From: Dehalococcoidia bacterium UBA2160
GTDB taxonomy: Bacteria; Chloroflexota; Dehalococcoidia; Lucifugimonadales; UBA1123
Reading direction: 5' to 3'
NCBI GenBank assembly: GCA_002328865.1
Contig: DCWO01000078.1
Location: 1-24,162, forward strand
DNA: 24,162 bases
Shown here: positions 14,293 through 22,521 of the stretch, piece by piece
Layout of the letters: each line of letters opens with the position of its first letter
How positions within the stretch are numbered: the first letter of the stretch is position 1
The notes under the pieces: generated by a model
Databases searched by the model: none
Told to the model about the DNA's origin: nothing
What the model saw: only the letters and a program-made list of their open reading frames with translations
Position numbers and translations under genes: made by a program

Positions 14293-15296
14293 TCGGGCGG
14301 CCTGCTTCGCCGCGTGTACTTGAGATCCGGACCTTTTTCTTTGGTGGCTGAGCTCAGGCGGTCCGCCAATTTCTGACCGAAGAACGCCGTGGCCATCGAG
14401 TCTCGCGCCGAAGGGAGATCGCGGCCCTCGCGCGGCAGGACGGCGTCTGCTTCCCAGCGTGCCCGCATCTCCCAGGCCGCGACGAACTTTTCGAGCAGTT
14501 CGGGATTTTTGTCCGCGATATCGTTTCTGTAGCTATAAAGTTCGAGGATCATCTGATCCAACCAATGGACTAGGGTTTCGGGGCTGGCAAGGCTGTATGC
14601 TTCGTTGTCCATGGGGTCGTTGGCCGCGAGTTGAGAGAATCGGTCGAATCCGTCGTCCGCCAGCAGGTGCATCTCGCGCCACCCGTCGCTGCCGGCTGTC
14701 GTTGTCGTAAACGCCGAAGAGATAACCATAGGAAGATATTGCATGGCGGCAGCGTAACTGTCGTGCTCGGCTGGGTCGAGGAACAGAGGCTTGGAGCCCA
14801 GCGCTTCCACCATCCCGACCACGGTGCGGATCGAAGTCGCATCAGCGGTTTTCGCCGGAGTCACAGTGTAGTTCGCGCCTTGGAAGATGGTCGCGTCGGC
14901 GTTCTCGATCGTGTTGGGCGCCCTTTTCACCAACGGACGGCCACCAACATAAGCGGCGCCGTCGCGCACATACTGCTCGGCCCAACGGAGCATTGGTGTT
15001 TTGGTTGGACCAGTGTCGGTCACCACCGCGCCGGTGTCGAGTATAGGTCCGATCGCCTCCAGAAGCTCGTGCAGTTCGCCGATCGGCGCGTCGAGGACCA
15101 CGAGTTGAGCGCCTGACACCGCGGATCGCAGGTTGCCGTCCGTCCGATTGGCGGCGCCGATCTTCGAAATGGTGTCCATTGCCTTGCGGTCGCCGGTCGA
15201 GACTACAATCTCTGTGTTGTTGAGCTTGCGCCTCATAAGCGCGAGCCCGATTGAAGCTCCGATCGGCCCGATGCCGATGATGGTTATGCGCTCCAA
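14289..15296 (-). CDS. tyrA: Prephenate/arogenate dehydrogenase family protein
   Basis: The 335-residue protein has an N-terminal NAD(P) fold (ITIIGIGPIGASIGLAL, GxGxxG at residues 8-13) and the all-helical C-terminal domain of TyrA, which oxidatively decarboxylates prephenate or arogenate. Two signature motifs are altered. The family's GGHPMxG reads GGRPLVK, so the catalytic His is Arg. SHLPH reads QYLPM, so both His are lost, although the preceding 'DPAEHD' is intact. The enzyme may use another substrate or mechanism, or be degenerate. The start is TTG at 15296, supported by GGAGG 7 bases upstream; the nearby ATG at 15303 is in another frame that stops at once. The stop overlaps the aroA start. 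Confidence 0.82.
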   Translation of the reverse strand: MERITIIGIGPIGASIGLALMRRKLNNTEIVVSTGDRKAMDTISKIGAANRTDGNLRSAVSGAQLVVLDAPIGELHELLEAIGPILDTGAVVTDTGPTKTPMLRWAEQYVRDGAAYVGGRPLVKRAPNTIENADATIFQGANYTVTPAKTADATSIRTVVGMVEALGSKPLFLDPAEHDSYAAAMQYLPMVISSAFTTTTAGSDGWREMHLLADDGFDRFSQLAANDPMDNEAYSLASPETLVHWLDQMILELYSYRNDIADKNPELLEKFVAAWEMRARWEADAVLPREGRDLPSARDSMATAFFGQKLADRLSSATKEKGPDLKYTRRSRPPE

Positions 15297-15360
15297 TCCA
15301 TCACCTCCTCAACATCGGCGGCTACCGTCCGATCTGCCGCCAGATGTGAATACAAGAATA

Positions 15361-16062
15361 TCATAATAGGTCTCTGCCCAAGACGGCGAAGCTCAACACG
15401 TTCAAAACAGGCCCAAGGAGGCTGGCCAGGATTCCGGGCCCGGGCAGCATGTAGTCCAGCATGATGATGAGCACCAAGATTCCGGGTCCGTACTGCTCCA
15501 GTTGCGCTACGTTTCTGGCCGCCCCGGGGGGAAGTATGCCCAGGAGGAACTTGAATCCATCCAACGGCGCAATGGGTAAAAGGTTGAACGCGGCAAGCAA
15601 CAGGTTCCAAAATACCAGGGAGACTAGGACGTAGGCGGGAAGATGGGTCAGGTCGCCCAAAGATGAGAAACCCAACACCCTGGTATCGACAACACCGGCT
15701 CTCAGCGGGACGGCGAACACGATCGCGGTCACGATGTTGGACACGGGCCCTGCGAGCGACACGACGGCCATGCCGGACGGCCCCTGAAGCCGCAGGCGGG
15801 CGGGGTTAACCGGCGTGGGCTTACCCCAACCGAAACCCGCAAACATGATCAATGCGGCGCCTAACGGGTCCAGGTGCACTTTCGGATTGAGCGACAGCCT
15901 GCCCTGGTTACGGGCCGTGTGGTCTCCCAATGTCGTGGCCGCTAGCGCGTGGCTGGCTTCGTGCACGGTGATCGCGATCACCAAGCATACGGTGAACGTT
16001 ATCAGGGTCACCACGGCGAGCAGTGGGTCGCGTTCGAGAAGAAAGATTGCGTCCAGCAGCAA
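15361..16062 (-). CDS. Site-2 protease-type M50 membrane metalloprotease
   Basis: The 233-residue membrane protein has several hydrophobic segments (about residues 15-35, 63-75, 95-120, 140-160 and 205-225). The zinc motif H-E-x-x-H is in 'TVHEASHAL' at about residues 34-38, and the second metal motif 'NLLPIAPLDG' supplies the Asp ligand near residue 168. These two motifs define the S2P/M50B group, which cuts transmembrane substrates inside the bilayer. There is no PDZ domain, so it is the short form found in many bacteria with unknown substrates. The TTG start at 16062 is the only start that keeps the first helix; no strong ribosome site is seen. It precedes tyrA by 64 bases and could share its transcript. 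Confidence 0.88.
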   Translation of the reverse strand: MLLDAIFLLERDPLLAVVTLITFTVCLVIAITVHEASHALAATTLGDHTARNQGRLSLNPKVHLDPLGAALIMFAGFGWGKPTPVNPARLRLQGPSGMAVVSLAGPVSNIVTAIVFAVPLRAGVVDTRVLGFSSLGDLTHLPAYVLVSLVFWNLLLAAFNLLPIAPLDGFKFLLGILPPGAARNVAQLEQYGPGILVLIIMLDYMLPGPGILASLLGPVLNVLSFAVLGRDLL

Positions 16063-16172
16063 GGTCGAGACTCGGCATCAGATGACTTTCGTTTGTCCGA
16101 CCGGCCGATTGTCAACAACCGTTGCTCCCGGTCGTCGCAATGTTATCAGAGCGGCCAGTCGCCGGACAAAGC

Positions 16173-16198
16173 GAAGGGCCACCGTATGGTGGCCCTTC
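16173..16198 (-). terminator. Strong hairpin terminator after the IscA-like gene
   Basis: GAAGGGCCACC (16173-16183) and GGTGGCCCTTC (16188-16198) form a perfect 11-bp stem with a 4-base loop, 30 bases beyond the stop of the IscA-like gene on the minus strand. The downstream GCTTTG is a weak U-run. The remaining bases up to the M50 gene show nothing clear. Confidence 0.65.
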
Positions 16199-16228
16199 TT
16201 GCGAGTCAATTGCTAATGGACGGAGTGG

Positions 16229-16645
16229 TTAGTGGCCTCCGCAGGCGCAACCGCCTCCGCCGCCGCCACAACCGCCGCCGCCGCCCGCGCCGCAGCCGCA
16301 TCCACCGCCGCCTCCGCCGCATGCGCATCCGCCGCCCATCGCCTCGGCGTTGGGATTGCTGATGACGAATCCGCTCCTCATCAGACCTTCGACGTAGTCT
16401 ATATGGGAGCCGTCGAGCAGAGGGGCGCTGTCGGCGTCGATCAAAACCTGGATCGTGTCCGTGTCGATAACGAAATCGTCGTCGGCAGGCTCAGTCTCGA
16501 CGCTGAGCATGTACTGCAAGCCGCCATGGGCGCCTGGCATGACCACGACTCGCAGCATGCCGTCCTCTGTGCCTTGCTCGTTCAGAATCTCTTTGAACTT
16601 GTCCGCAGCCATTGAGCTGACATCAAGTATCTTCGTAGTCGCCAA
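16229..16645 (-). CDS. A-type iron-sulfur carrier (HesB/IscA) with Gly/Cys-rich tail
   Basis: The 138-residue protein has an N-terminal HesB/IscA/ErpA domain (about residues 1-100) that would normally carry and donate Fe-S clusters. The family's first cluster Cys (GGCSGFQY) is replaced by His (GAHGGLQY). In place of the usual CGCGxSF ending there is a tail of about 35 residues made almost only of Gly and Cys, with seven Cys arranged as CxC, CxC, C and CxC, and a terminal His. The tail may bind metal; this is inference. The start is TTG at 16645 with GGAGG 6 bases upstream. It is transcribed from its own promoter, divergent from the 5S rRNA gene. Confidence 0.88.
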   Translation of the reverse strand: MATTKILDVSSMAADKFKEILNEQGTEDGMLRVVVMPGAHGGLQYMLSVETEPADDDFVIDTDTIQVLIDADSAPLLDGSHIDYVEGLMRSGFVISNPNAEAMGGGCACGGGGGGCGCGAGGGGGCGGGGGGCACGGH

Positions 16646-16703
16646 TTTCCGCCTCCAATATTCGGGCGCTAAACGTGCTCGATACGACTAGAGCGTTTCG
16701 GCT

Positions 16704-16732
16704 ATGCTAGCATGGCCCGCTAGGACGGTCAA
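16704..16732 (-). promoter_or_regulatory. Promoter of the IscA-like gene
   Basis: On the minus strand TTGACC (16732-16727) and an extended -10, TGC-TAGCAT (16709-16704), are 17 bases apart. It lies back to back with the 5S rRNA promoter, only 12 bases away. Confidence 0.55.
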
Positions 16733-16744
16733 GGAAAATCCCTG

Positions 16745-16773
16745 TTGACGCGTCTGGCGCCGTGAGCTATAAT
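16745..16773 (+). promoter_or_regulatory. Promoter of the 5S rRNA gene
   Basis: TTGACG (16745-16750) and a perfect TATAAT (16768-16773) are separated by exactly 17 bases. The predicted start, near 16780, is a few bases ahead of the 5S rRNA sequence. It is one of the strongest promoters in the window. Confidence 0.75.
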
Positions 16774-16784
16774 TTTGCCGAATT

Positions 16785-16904
16785 CCCTTGGTGGTTGGAG
16801 CGAGGCGGACCCACCCGTAACCATCCCGAACACGGAAGTGAAACGCCTCAGCGCCGACGATACTGCATCCGCAAGGGTGTGGGAAAATAGGTCACCGCCA
16901 GGGG
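16785..16904 (+). rRNA. rrf: 5S ribosomal RNA
   Basis: About 120 bases match the 5S pattern. The 5' strand CCCTTGGTGG pairs with the 3' strand CCGCCAGGGG, and the conserved core reads 'CCATCCCGAACACGGAAGTG', then AAACGCCTCAGCGCCGA, then ATAGGTCACCGCC. No 16S or 23S gene is next to it on either side, and it has its own promoter, so it is transcribed alone. A T-rich stretch right after it (TTATTTCTTTTTT, 16905-16917) probably ends transcription. Confidence 0.95.
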
Positions 16905-17032
16905 TTATTTCTTTTTTCGGAGCCGCATTTTCGGCAGCGGAATCGTTCCATCCCGGAGCAATCCTGGTGCATGCGGATTCGGAGAGTGCCTGGCCACAGG
17001 CATTTTCAGCTATAGACAAGCGCGTCTTTGGC

Positions 17033-17061
17033 TTTGCAGCCCTCCCCTCTCATGGTACAAT
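17033..17061 (+). promoter_or_regulatory. Upstream promoter candidate of rpsA
   Basis: TTTGCA (17033-17038) and TACAAT (17056-17061) are 17 bases apart. It would give a leader of about 150 bases containing the hairpin at 17082-17104. It lies in the 312-base region between the 5S gene and rpsA, which holds no gene that I can support. Confidence 0.4.
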
Positions 17062-17081
17062 CACCGTGCCTACGTGGAGCC

Positions 17082-17104
17082 TTGACATGCCCGAACATGT
17101 CGAG
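17082..17104 (+). promoter_or_regulatory. Inverted repeat in the rpsA leader
   Basis: TTGACATG and CATGTCGA pair around a 6-base loop, with a flanking C-G pair. In a transcript from the upstream promoter this would be a hairpin; on DNA it could be an operator. S1 genes are often autoregulated through their leaders in other bacteria, but the link here is only inference. Confidence 0.3.
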
Positions 17105-17155
17105 GGAAGGCAATTTCGAGGTCTGGTGACACCTCCAAATGAGTGTTTCAACGGG

Positions 17156-17184
17156 TTTACAGTAGTATCCGGCGAACCTATAAT
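17156..17184 (+). promoter_or_regulatory. Main promoter of rpsA
   Basis: TTTACA (17156-17161) and a perfect TATAAT (17179-17184) are 17 bases apart. Transcription would start near 17191, about 26 bases before the rpsA ATG. Confidence 0.7.
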
Positions 17185-17216
17185 GAGAGTGTCGAGACCC
17201 CATACGGGAAAGCGGT

Positions 17217-18473
17217 ATGATGAACTTTGAAGAGCAGGAAAACGTCCAGGAACACGATATGGGAGAGTTCTTGGACGATCAGGATGACCTCCCCGGGCAG
17301 AGCATGGGGGACCTCCTGGCGGAACAGGAAAATAGCCAAGGGCAAGGCATGGGAGAGCTCCTCGAGTCGATGGAGCCGATCAAACCTCTTCGACGCGGCG
17401 ACGTTGTCGAAGGGGCCGTCATGCGCGCCGATTCGGACGGGATCTTCGTAAACATCGGTCAGAAAGCCGAAGGACACGTCCCGCCTGGCGAGATGAAGAC
17501 CCTTGAAGACGGTGAACTGGAGAACCTCGCAGTTGGCGATCCGGTGCTCACGATGGTTATCAGGCCCGAGACGGCGGATAATCCTGCCGTGCTTTCCATC
17601 GACCGCGCTGTTGGCGAGCAAGGGTGGCGGTATCTTGAGAAGGCGTTGGACGCCGCGGAGATAATCGAAGGCAAGATCACCGGCTTCAACCGAGGCGGCT
17701 CAATCGTAGAGGTCGAGGGCGTCCAGGGATTCGTCCCCATGTCGCAGCTCGTCAGCGTTTCACGTGATCATTTCCGAATGTACCAAGAAGGTGAAGGCGA
17801 AGTCGATCCCGAAGTGGACGCTGCTCGCCGAGAGGCCCAGGCCAAAGATCTCGGCAAGGGCCTGCAGATGAAAGTCCTCGAGGTGAACCGCGGCCGGAAC
17901 CGAGCCATCTTCTCGGAACGGCAAGCCGTGCAAGAACTCAGGGATGAACAGAAAGCCCGCTTGATCGAAGAGCTCAGCGAGGGCGAAGTCCGGATGGGTA
18001 AGGTCACCGGCATCAGCAGCTTCGGAGCGTTCGTCGATCTCGGCGGCGCCGATGGCCTGATACACATCTCGGAGCTCTCATGGAGCCTGGTGAACTCGCC
18101 GGATGAAGTCGTCAGCGTAGGGGACGAACTTGATGTCTTCGTCCTGAGGGTTGACGCGGAAAACAAGAAGATCGCACTGAGCCTCCGAAGGCTTCAACCC
18201 GAGCCCTGGGAGACGATTCATGAGCGGCACACCATTGGCGAGGTTGTTCCCGCCACGGTCACGAAATTGACGAATTTCGGCGCCTTCGCGCGAGTCGAGG
18301 ACTCGGTCGAAGGCCTGATACACATATCCGAGCTGTCCACGAAGATGATTACTCACCCCCGCGAGGTGGTGAGGGAGGGCGACGAGGTCCGAGTGAAGAT
18401 TCTCCGCATCGAACCTGACAGGAGACGTCTGGGACTGAGCCTTAAACAAGCGGAGGACGAGGAGTTCTTCTAA
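17217..18473 (+). CDS. rpsA: 30S ribosomal protein S1 (four S1 domains)
   Basis: The 418-residue protein has four OB-fold S1 domains: about residues 59-130 ('VVEGAVMRADSDGIFVNIG'), 149-220 ('IIEGKITGFNRGGSIVEVEG'), 258-330 ('VRMGKVTGISSFGAFVDLGG') and 343-412 ('VVPATVTKLTNFGAFARVED'). The last two end in the classic GLIHISELS strand. S1 helps mRNA bind the small ribosomal subunit. The four-domain form is common outside Proteobacteria. An unusual acidic N-terminus of about 55 residues carries three imperfect repeats centred on MGEFL, MGDLL and MGELL. The start follows a GGGAA site; ATG-ATG at 17217/17220 leaves a one-codon doubt. The clpC gene follows 46 bases after its stop. Confidence 0.93.
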   Translation: MMNFEEQENVQEHDMGEFLDDQDDLPGQSMGDLLAEQENSQGQGMGELLESMEPIKPLRRGDVVEGAVMRADSDGIFVNIGQKAEGHVPPGEMKTLEDGELENLAVGDPVLTMVIRPETADNPAVLSIDRAVGEQGWRYLEKALDAAEIIEGKITGFNRGGSIVEVEGVQGFVPMSQLVSVSRDHFRMYQEGEGEVDPEVDAARREAQAKDLGKGLQMKVLEVNRGRNRAIFSERQAVQELRDEQKARLIEELSEGEVRMGKVTGISSFGAFVDLGGADGLIHISELSWSLVNSPDEVVSVGDELDVFVLRVDAENKKIALSLRRLQPEPWETIHERHTIGEVVPATVTKLTNFGAFARVEDSVEGLIHISELSTKMITHPREVVREGDEVRVKILRIEPDRRRLGLSLKQAEDEEFF

Positions 18474-18519
18474 AGCCTAACACTGCCAAGGCATTCTCTA
18501 AATCAGGAGACAAACAAAG

Positions 18520-20991
18520 ATGGCAAGCAGGTTTGAGAAATTCTCGGAGAGGGCCCGAAGAGTTCTCTCCCTGGCCCAAGAAGAGGCACAGAGATTTAAT
18601 CATAACTACATTGGCACGGAGCACATTTTGCTCGGCCTTGTCCGAGAGACGGACGGAGTCGCGGCGAAGGTGCTCACGAACCTTGGGGTTGAGTTGACCA
18701 AGGTTCGCTCCGCCGTCGAGTTCATCATCGGCAGAGGCGAGCGCGCAACCCCAGGGGAGATTGGCCTCACCCCACGGGCCAAGAAAGTGATTGAACTCGC
18801 CGTAGACGAGGCCCGCAGGCTAAGCCACAACTATATTGGCACCGAGCACCTGTTGATCGGCCTCATGCGCGAAGGCGAAGGCGTTCCGGCTGGCGTGCTG
18901 GAAAGCCTGGGCGTCAACCTTGACAAGGTTCGCGGAGAGACGACCCGTCTCCTCAGCACCACGTCGCAGCAGCCGCAAGGCAGCAGCGGCGGTCGTTCGA
19001 CCTCCCGCACCCCGACGTTGGACCAGTTGGGCATCGACCTCACCTCCGCGGCCCGTGCCGGGAAACTGGATCCCACGGTTGGACGGGAACAGGAAATCCA
19101 AAGAGTCACTCAGATACTGAGCCGTCGCACGAAGAACAACCCGGTGCTCGTCGGAGAGCCCGGCGTCGGCAAGACCGCAATCGTCGAAGCCTTGGCCCAA
19201 CGTATCGCCAGCAACGAAGTTCCGGCGACGCTGCAAGGCAAGAGGCTTGTCACTCTGGACATGGGCGCGCTGGTTGCCGGCACAAAGTATCGCGGTGAGT
19301 TCGAAGAGCGCCTCAAGAAGGTAATCGAGGAGATACGCAACTCGGGCAACTGCGTGCTGTTCATCGACGAAGTTCACACCATGGTCGGCGCGGGCGCGGC
19401 CGAAGGCGCCGTCGATGCGGCGAATATCCTCAAGCCGTCGTTGGCAAGAGGCGAGCTTCAGACGATCGGCGCAACCACCCTCGACGACTATCGCAAGTAC
19501 GTCGAGCGCGACCCGGCCCTCGAACGCCGCTTCCAACCAGTGCGAGTCGAAGAGCCATCCGTCGACGAAACGCTGGAGATCTTGCGCGGAGTCAAGAGCC
19601 GTTACGAAGAGCACCACCAACTCGAGATTACAGACGACGCTCTGAGGGCAGCGGCCAGTTTGGCCGCCCGCTACATCGCGGACCGTTTCCTTCCCGACAA
19701 AGCCATCGACCTGATCGACGAAGCGGCCTCGCGCGTTCGCATCAATTACTCAACCGCGCCGCTCTCCATTCAGGAAGCCACCAAGTTGCTGGACAGCGTC
19801 AGGAAAGAGAAAGACGAAGCCATCGCCAACAGACAATACGAGGTCGCTGCGGAACTGCGCGATCGCGAAGCAAATCTGGCGGAGAAACTCAACGAGCTCG
19901 AGAAGAACTGGAAAGACGAGCAGGGCAACGACCAGCCGGAAGTCGATGAAGAGAACATCGCCGAAGTCGTCAGCATGTGGACCTCAATTCCTGTAACGCG
20001 GCTTGCCGCCACCGAGACGGAACGTCTGATCCACATGGAAGACGTTCTGCATGAGAAAGTCATCGGGCAGGATACGGCCATAACCGTGGTTTCGAAGGCT
20101 GTCAAGCGGTCCAGAGCGGGTATGAAGAACCCCAAACGTCCCACCGGCACTTTCATGTTCCTTGGCCCGACCGGTGTCGGGAAGACATACCTGGTTCAGA
20201 AACTGGCCGAGTTCATGTTCGGCTCAGAAGAATCCATGATCCGAATCGACATGTCGGAATTCATGGAACGACACGCCGTCGCAAGACTCGTCGGCGCCCC
20301 TCCGGGCTATATCGGCTACGACGACGGGGGCCAATTGACCGAAGCCGTCAGGCGCAAATCCTACTGCGTCATCCTGTTGGACGAGATCGAGAAGGCTCAC
20401 CCCGAGGTGTTCAACATCCTGCTCCAGATATTTGACGATGGTCACTTGACCGACGCCAAGGGTAGGAAAGTGGACTTCCGGAACACGATTATCGTGATGA
20501 CGTCCAACATCGGCTCGGACCTGATCAGACAGGACCGCTCCATCGGTTTCGCCGCTCGGAGCGACTCAGGCCAATCGGACAACGAAGCGTACGAACGGAT
20601 GAAGAACAACGTCCTCGACGAGGTCAAGCGGTTCTTCCGCCCCGAGTTCCTGAACCGAGTGGACGCCACCGAGGTCTTCCATCCGCTCAGTCGCGAACAC
20701 ATGACACAGATCCTGAACCTCATGTTGGTTGAAGTCACATCGAGCCTGATCGAGAAAGGCATCGACCTAAAAGTCACCGATGCCGCCAAAGAGCTGCTCT
20801 GCGACGAAGGCTTCGACCCTGTATTCGGGGCTCGACCGCTCAGGCGCGTCATCCAAGATACTGTCGAAGACAAACTCTCGGACGCGATCCTGTCCGGAGA
20901 GCTCGGTCCCGCCTGCACGGCGTTGATCGACGTCGACGACGGCGCCATCGTCGTCAGATCTGAGTCGCCCTTCACGGTGGCGTCGACCTAA
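18520..20991 (+). CDS. clpC: ClpC-type AAA+ unfoldase, ATP-binding subunit of Clp protease
   Basis: The 823-residue protein is a Hsp100 unfoldase that feeds substrates to ClpP. Two N-terminal Clp repeats ('NHNYIGTEHILLGLVRE' near residue 27 and 'SHNYIGTEHLLIGLMRE' near 102) precede AAA+ module 1 (Walker A GEPGVGKT near 213, Walker B VLFIDEVHTM near 280). A UVR-type coiled segment at about 429-462 ('EKDEAIANRQYEVAAELRDR') marks it as ClpC rather than ClpA or ClpB. AAA+ module 2 has Walker A GPTGVGKT near 550 and Walker B VILLDEIEKAHP near 618. The ATG at 18520 has AGGAG about 11 bases upstream. The C-terminal D2-small domain is complete. It is probably cotranscribed with rpsA and ends at a hairpin terminator before radA. 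Confidence 0.96.
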   Translation: MASRFEKFSERARRVLSLAQEEAQRFNHNYIGTEHILLGLVRETDGVAAKVLTNLGVELTKVRSAVEFIIGRGERATPGEIGLTPRAKKVIELAVDEARRLSHNYIGTEHLLIGLMREGEGVPAGVLESLGVNLDKVRGETTRLLSTTSQQPQGSSGGRSTSRTPTLDQLGIDLTSAARAGKLDPTVGREQEIQRVTQILSRRTKNNPVLVGEPGVGKTAIVEALAQRIASNEVPATLQGKRLVTLDMGALVAGTKYRGEFEERLKKVIEEIRNSGNCVLFIDEVHTMVGAGAAEGAVDAANILKPSLARGELQTIGATTLDDYRKYVERDPALERRFQPVRVEEPSVDETLEILRGVKSRYEEHHQLEITDDALRAAASLAARYIADRFLPDKAIDLIDEAASRVRINYSTAPLSIQEATKLLDSVRKEKDEAIANRQYEVAAELRDREANLAEKLNELEKNWKDEQGNDQPEVDEENIAEVVSMWTSIPVTRLAATETERLIHMEDVLHEKVIGQDTAITVVSKAVKRSRAGMKNPKRPTGTFMFLGPTGVGKTYLVQKLAEFMFGSEESMIRIDMSEFMERHAVARLVGAPPGYIGYDDGGQLTEAVRRKSYCVILLDEIEKAHPEVFNILLQIFDDGHLTDAKGRKVDFRNTIIVMTSNIGSDLIRQDRSIGFAARSDSGQSDNEAYERMKNNVLDEVKRFFRPEFLNRVDATEVFHPLSREHMTQILNLMLVEVTSSLIEKGIDLKVTDAAKELLCDEGFDPVFGARPLRRVIQDTVEDKLSDAILSGELGPACTALIDVDDGAIVVRSESPFTVAST

Positions 20992-21023
20992 AGTCGCCGT
21001 CCGCCGCACGATGTTTAGTATGG

Positions 21024-21053
21024 GGGCCTGGGGATGTTTGAGTTCCCAGGCCC
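21024..21053 (+). terminator. Hairpin terminator after clpC
   Basis: GGGCCTGGG (21024-21032) and CCCAGGCCC (21045-21053) form a perfect 9-bp stem with a 12-base loop, followed by TCGTTTATCATT. It lies in the 93-base gap before radA. Confidence 0.7.
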
Positions 21054-21084
21054 TCGTTTATCATTAGGACTGCGAATCGGGTGA

Positions 21085-22485
21085 ATGGCTAGGCCTGCCA
21101 AGACCAGAACGATATTCCTGTGCGATTCCTGCGGAGCCGACACGCCGAGGTGGGAGGGCCGCTGTCCCTCCTGCGGCGAGTGGAATACGCTCTCGGAAAT
21201 GAACGAACCGTCAGCCGTGCCCGAGAGAGCTCCCTGGGCCAGGACCGCCGAGTCAATACGTCTATCTGACGTGTCGACACACGAAGCGCCGCGACTGCGA
21301 TTCTCATCGGCCGAAGTGGACCGCGTCCTCGGCGGCGGGATGGTTCCGGGGTCTTTGGCGTTGATCGCGGGCGACCCCGGGATCGGCAAGTCGACTCTTC
21401 TGTTGCGGTTGGCCGCCGACGTAGGACACGGAGCATCGGTGCTGTACGCCACGGGCGAGGAATCCGCCGTTCAGGTGAAGATGCGGGCCGACAGGATGGA
21501 TGTCAGATCGGACGGGTTGCACCTCCTGACGACGACCAGCCTCGACAACGTAATGAGCCAAATCGATACGCTAAAACCCGGTATGGTCATCGTGGACTCG
21601 ATCCAGACTCTGTACGACGAAGGAGCGACATCGGAGCCGGGCAGCGTGGCGCAGATTCGCCAATGCACCAGGAGACTGATGGAGCGAGGCAAGGCCGACA
21701 ACCTGCCCATACTCCTCAGCGGTCACGTTACCAAAGGCGGGGACATCGCCGGGCCGCGGGTCATGGAACACATGGTCGATGTCGTGTTGTATATGGAAGG
21801 CGACCCTGTCAGTTCGTGGCGCTTGCTTCGCTCGGTGAAGAACCGATTCGGGTCGACGAACGAAGTCGGCGTCTTCGAGATGACCGGCAAAGGCCTGAGC
21901 GACGTCGAAGATCCGTCGTTGGCGTTTATCGCTGAGCGGGCCGAACAGGCAGTCGGTTCCGTTGTGATAGCCACGTTGGAGGGTTCCAGACCGTTGCTTG
22001 CGGAAGTCCAAGCCCTGACATCGCCGTCCAACCTGCCAGCGCCTCGTCGGGTGGCCAGCGGAGTCGACTTGAACAGAGTCCTGCTGGTGTGCGCCGTGAT
22101 GGGTCGCCGGGCTGGCGTGGGATTGAATGGGCAGGATATCGTTGTAAACGTTACGGGAGGGTTGCGCACGTCGGAAACGGCGGCCGACCTTGGGGTCGCG
22201 TTGGCAATCGCATCGAGCGCAAGAGACATGCCGATCGCCTCGGGAGTTGCCGCTGCAGGCGAAGTGGGCCTCAGCGGAGAAGTTCGGGCCGTGCCTCAAC
22301 TGGAGCGCAGAATATCCGAGGCGGCTCGCCTCGGATTAAGTAAGTTCATCGTTCCGGGCAGAGGACGGCGGCAGAGGACGCACGAGGGGGGCTTGGAGGT
22401 TGTGCCCGTATCGACGGTTCGGCAGGCGCTTGGGGCTGCTCTGGAGCGCCCTGAGGGCGGACCTCGCAAGTCAGGTGACGAGTAG
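21085..22485 (+). CDS. radA: DNA repair protein RadA (Sms)
   Basis: The 466-residue RadA helps process recombination intermediates and acts as a branch-migration helicase with RecA. The N-terminal zinc finger has C13-x2-C16 and C27-x2-C30. The RecA-like ATPase has Walker A GDPGIGKST near residue 95 and Walker B 'MVIVDSIQT' near 170. The RadA-specific KNRFGSTNE motif starts near residue 252. The C-terminal Lon-like domain ('VNVTGGLRTSETAADLGVAL') is complete, but without protease activity in this family. The start is ATG 21085 with only a weak GGGTG site just before it. It is separated from clpC by a terminator. The larC frame begins 37 bases after its stop. Confidence 0.95.
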   Translation: MARPAKTRTIFLCDSCGADTPRWEGRCPSCGEWNTLSEMNEPSAVPERAPWARTAESIRLSDVSTHEAPRLRFSSAEVDRVLGGGMVPGSLALIAGDPGIGKSTLLLRLAADVGHGASVLYATGEESAVQVKMRADRMDVRSDGLHLLTTTSLDNVMSQIDTLKPGMVIVDSIQTLYDEGATSEPGSVAQIRQCTRRLMERGKADNLPILLSGHVTKGGDIAGPRVMEHMVDVVLYMEGDPVSSWRLLRSVKNRFGSTNEVGVFEMTGKGLSDVEDPSLAFIAERAEQAVGSVVIATLEGSRPLLAEVQALTSPSNLPAPRRVASGVDLNRVLLVCAVMGRRAGVGLNGQDIVVNVTGGLRTSETAADLGVALAIASSARDMPIASGVAAAGEVGLSGEVRAVPQLERRISEAARLGLSKFIVPGRGRRQRTHEGGLEVVPVSTVRQALGAALERPEGGPRKSGDE

Positions 22486-22521
22486 CGCGGACCGGAGTCC
22501 GCGAGAAGACGGGGGCAGAAA

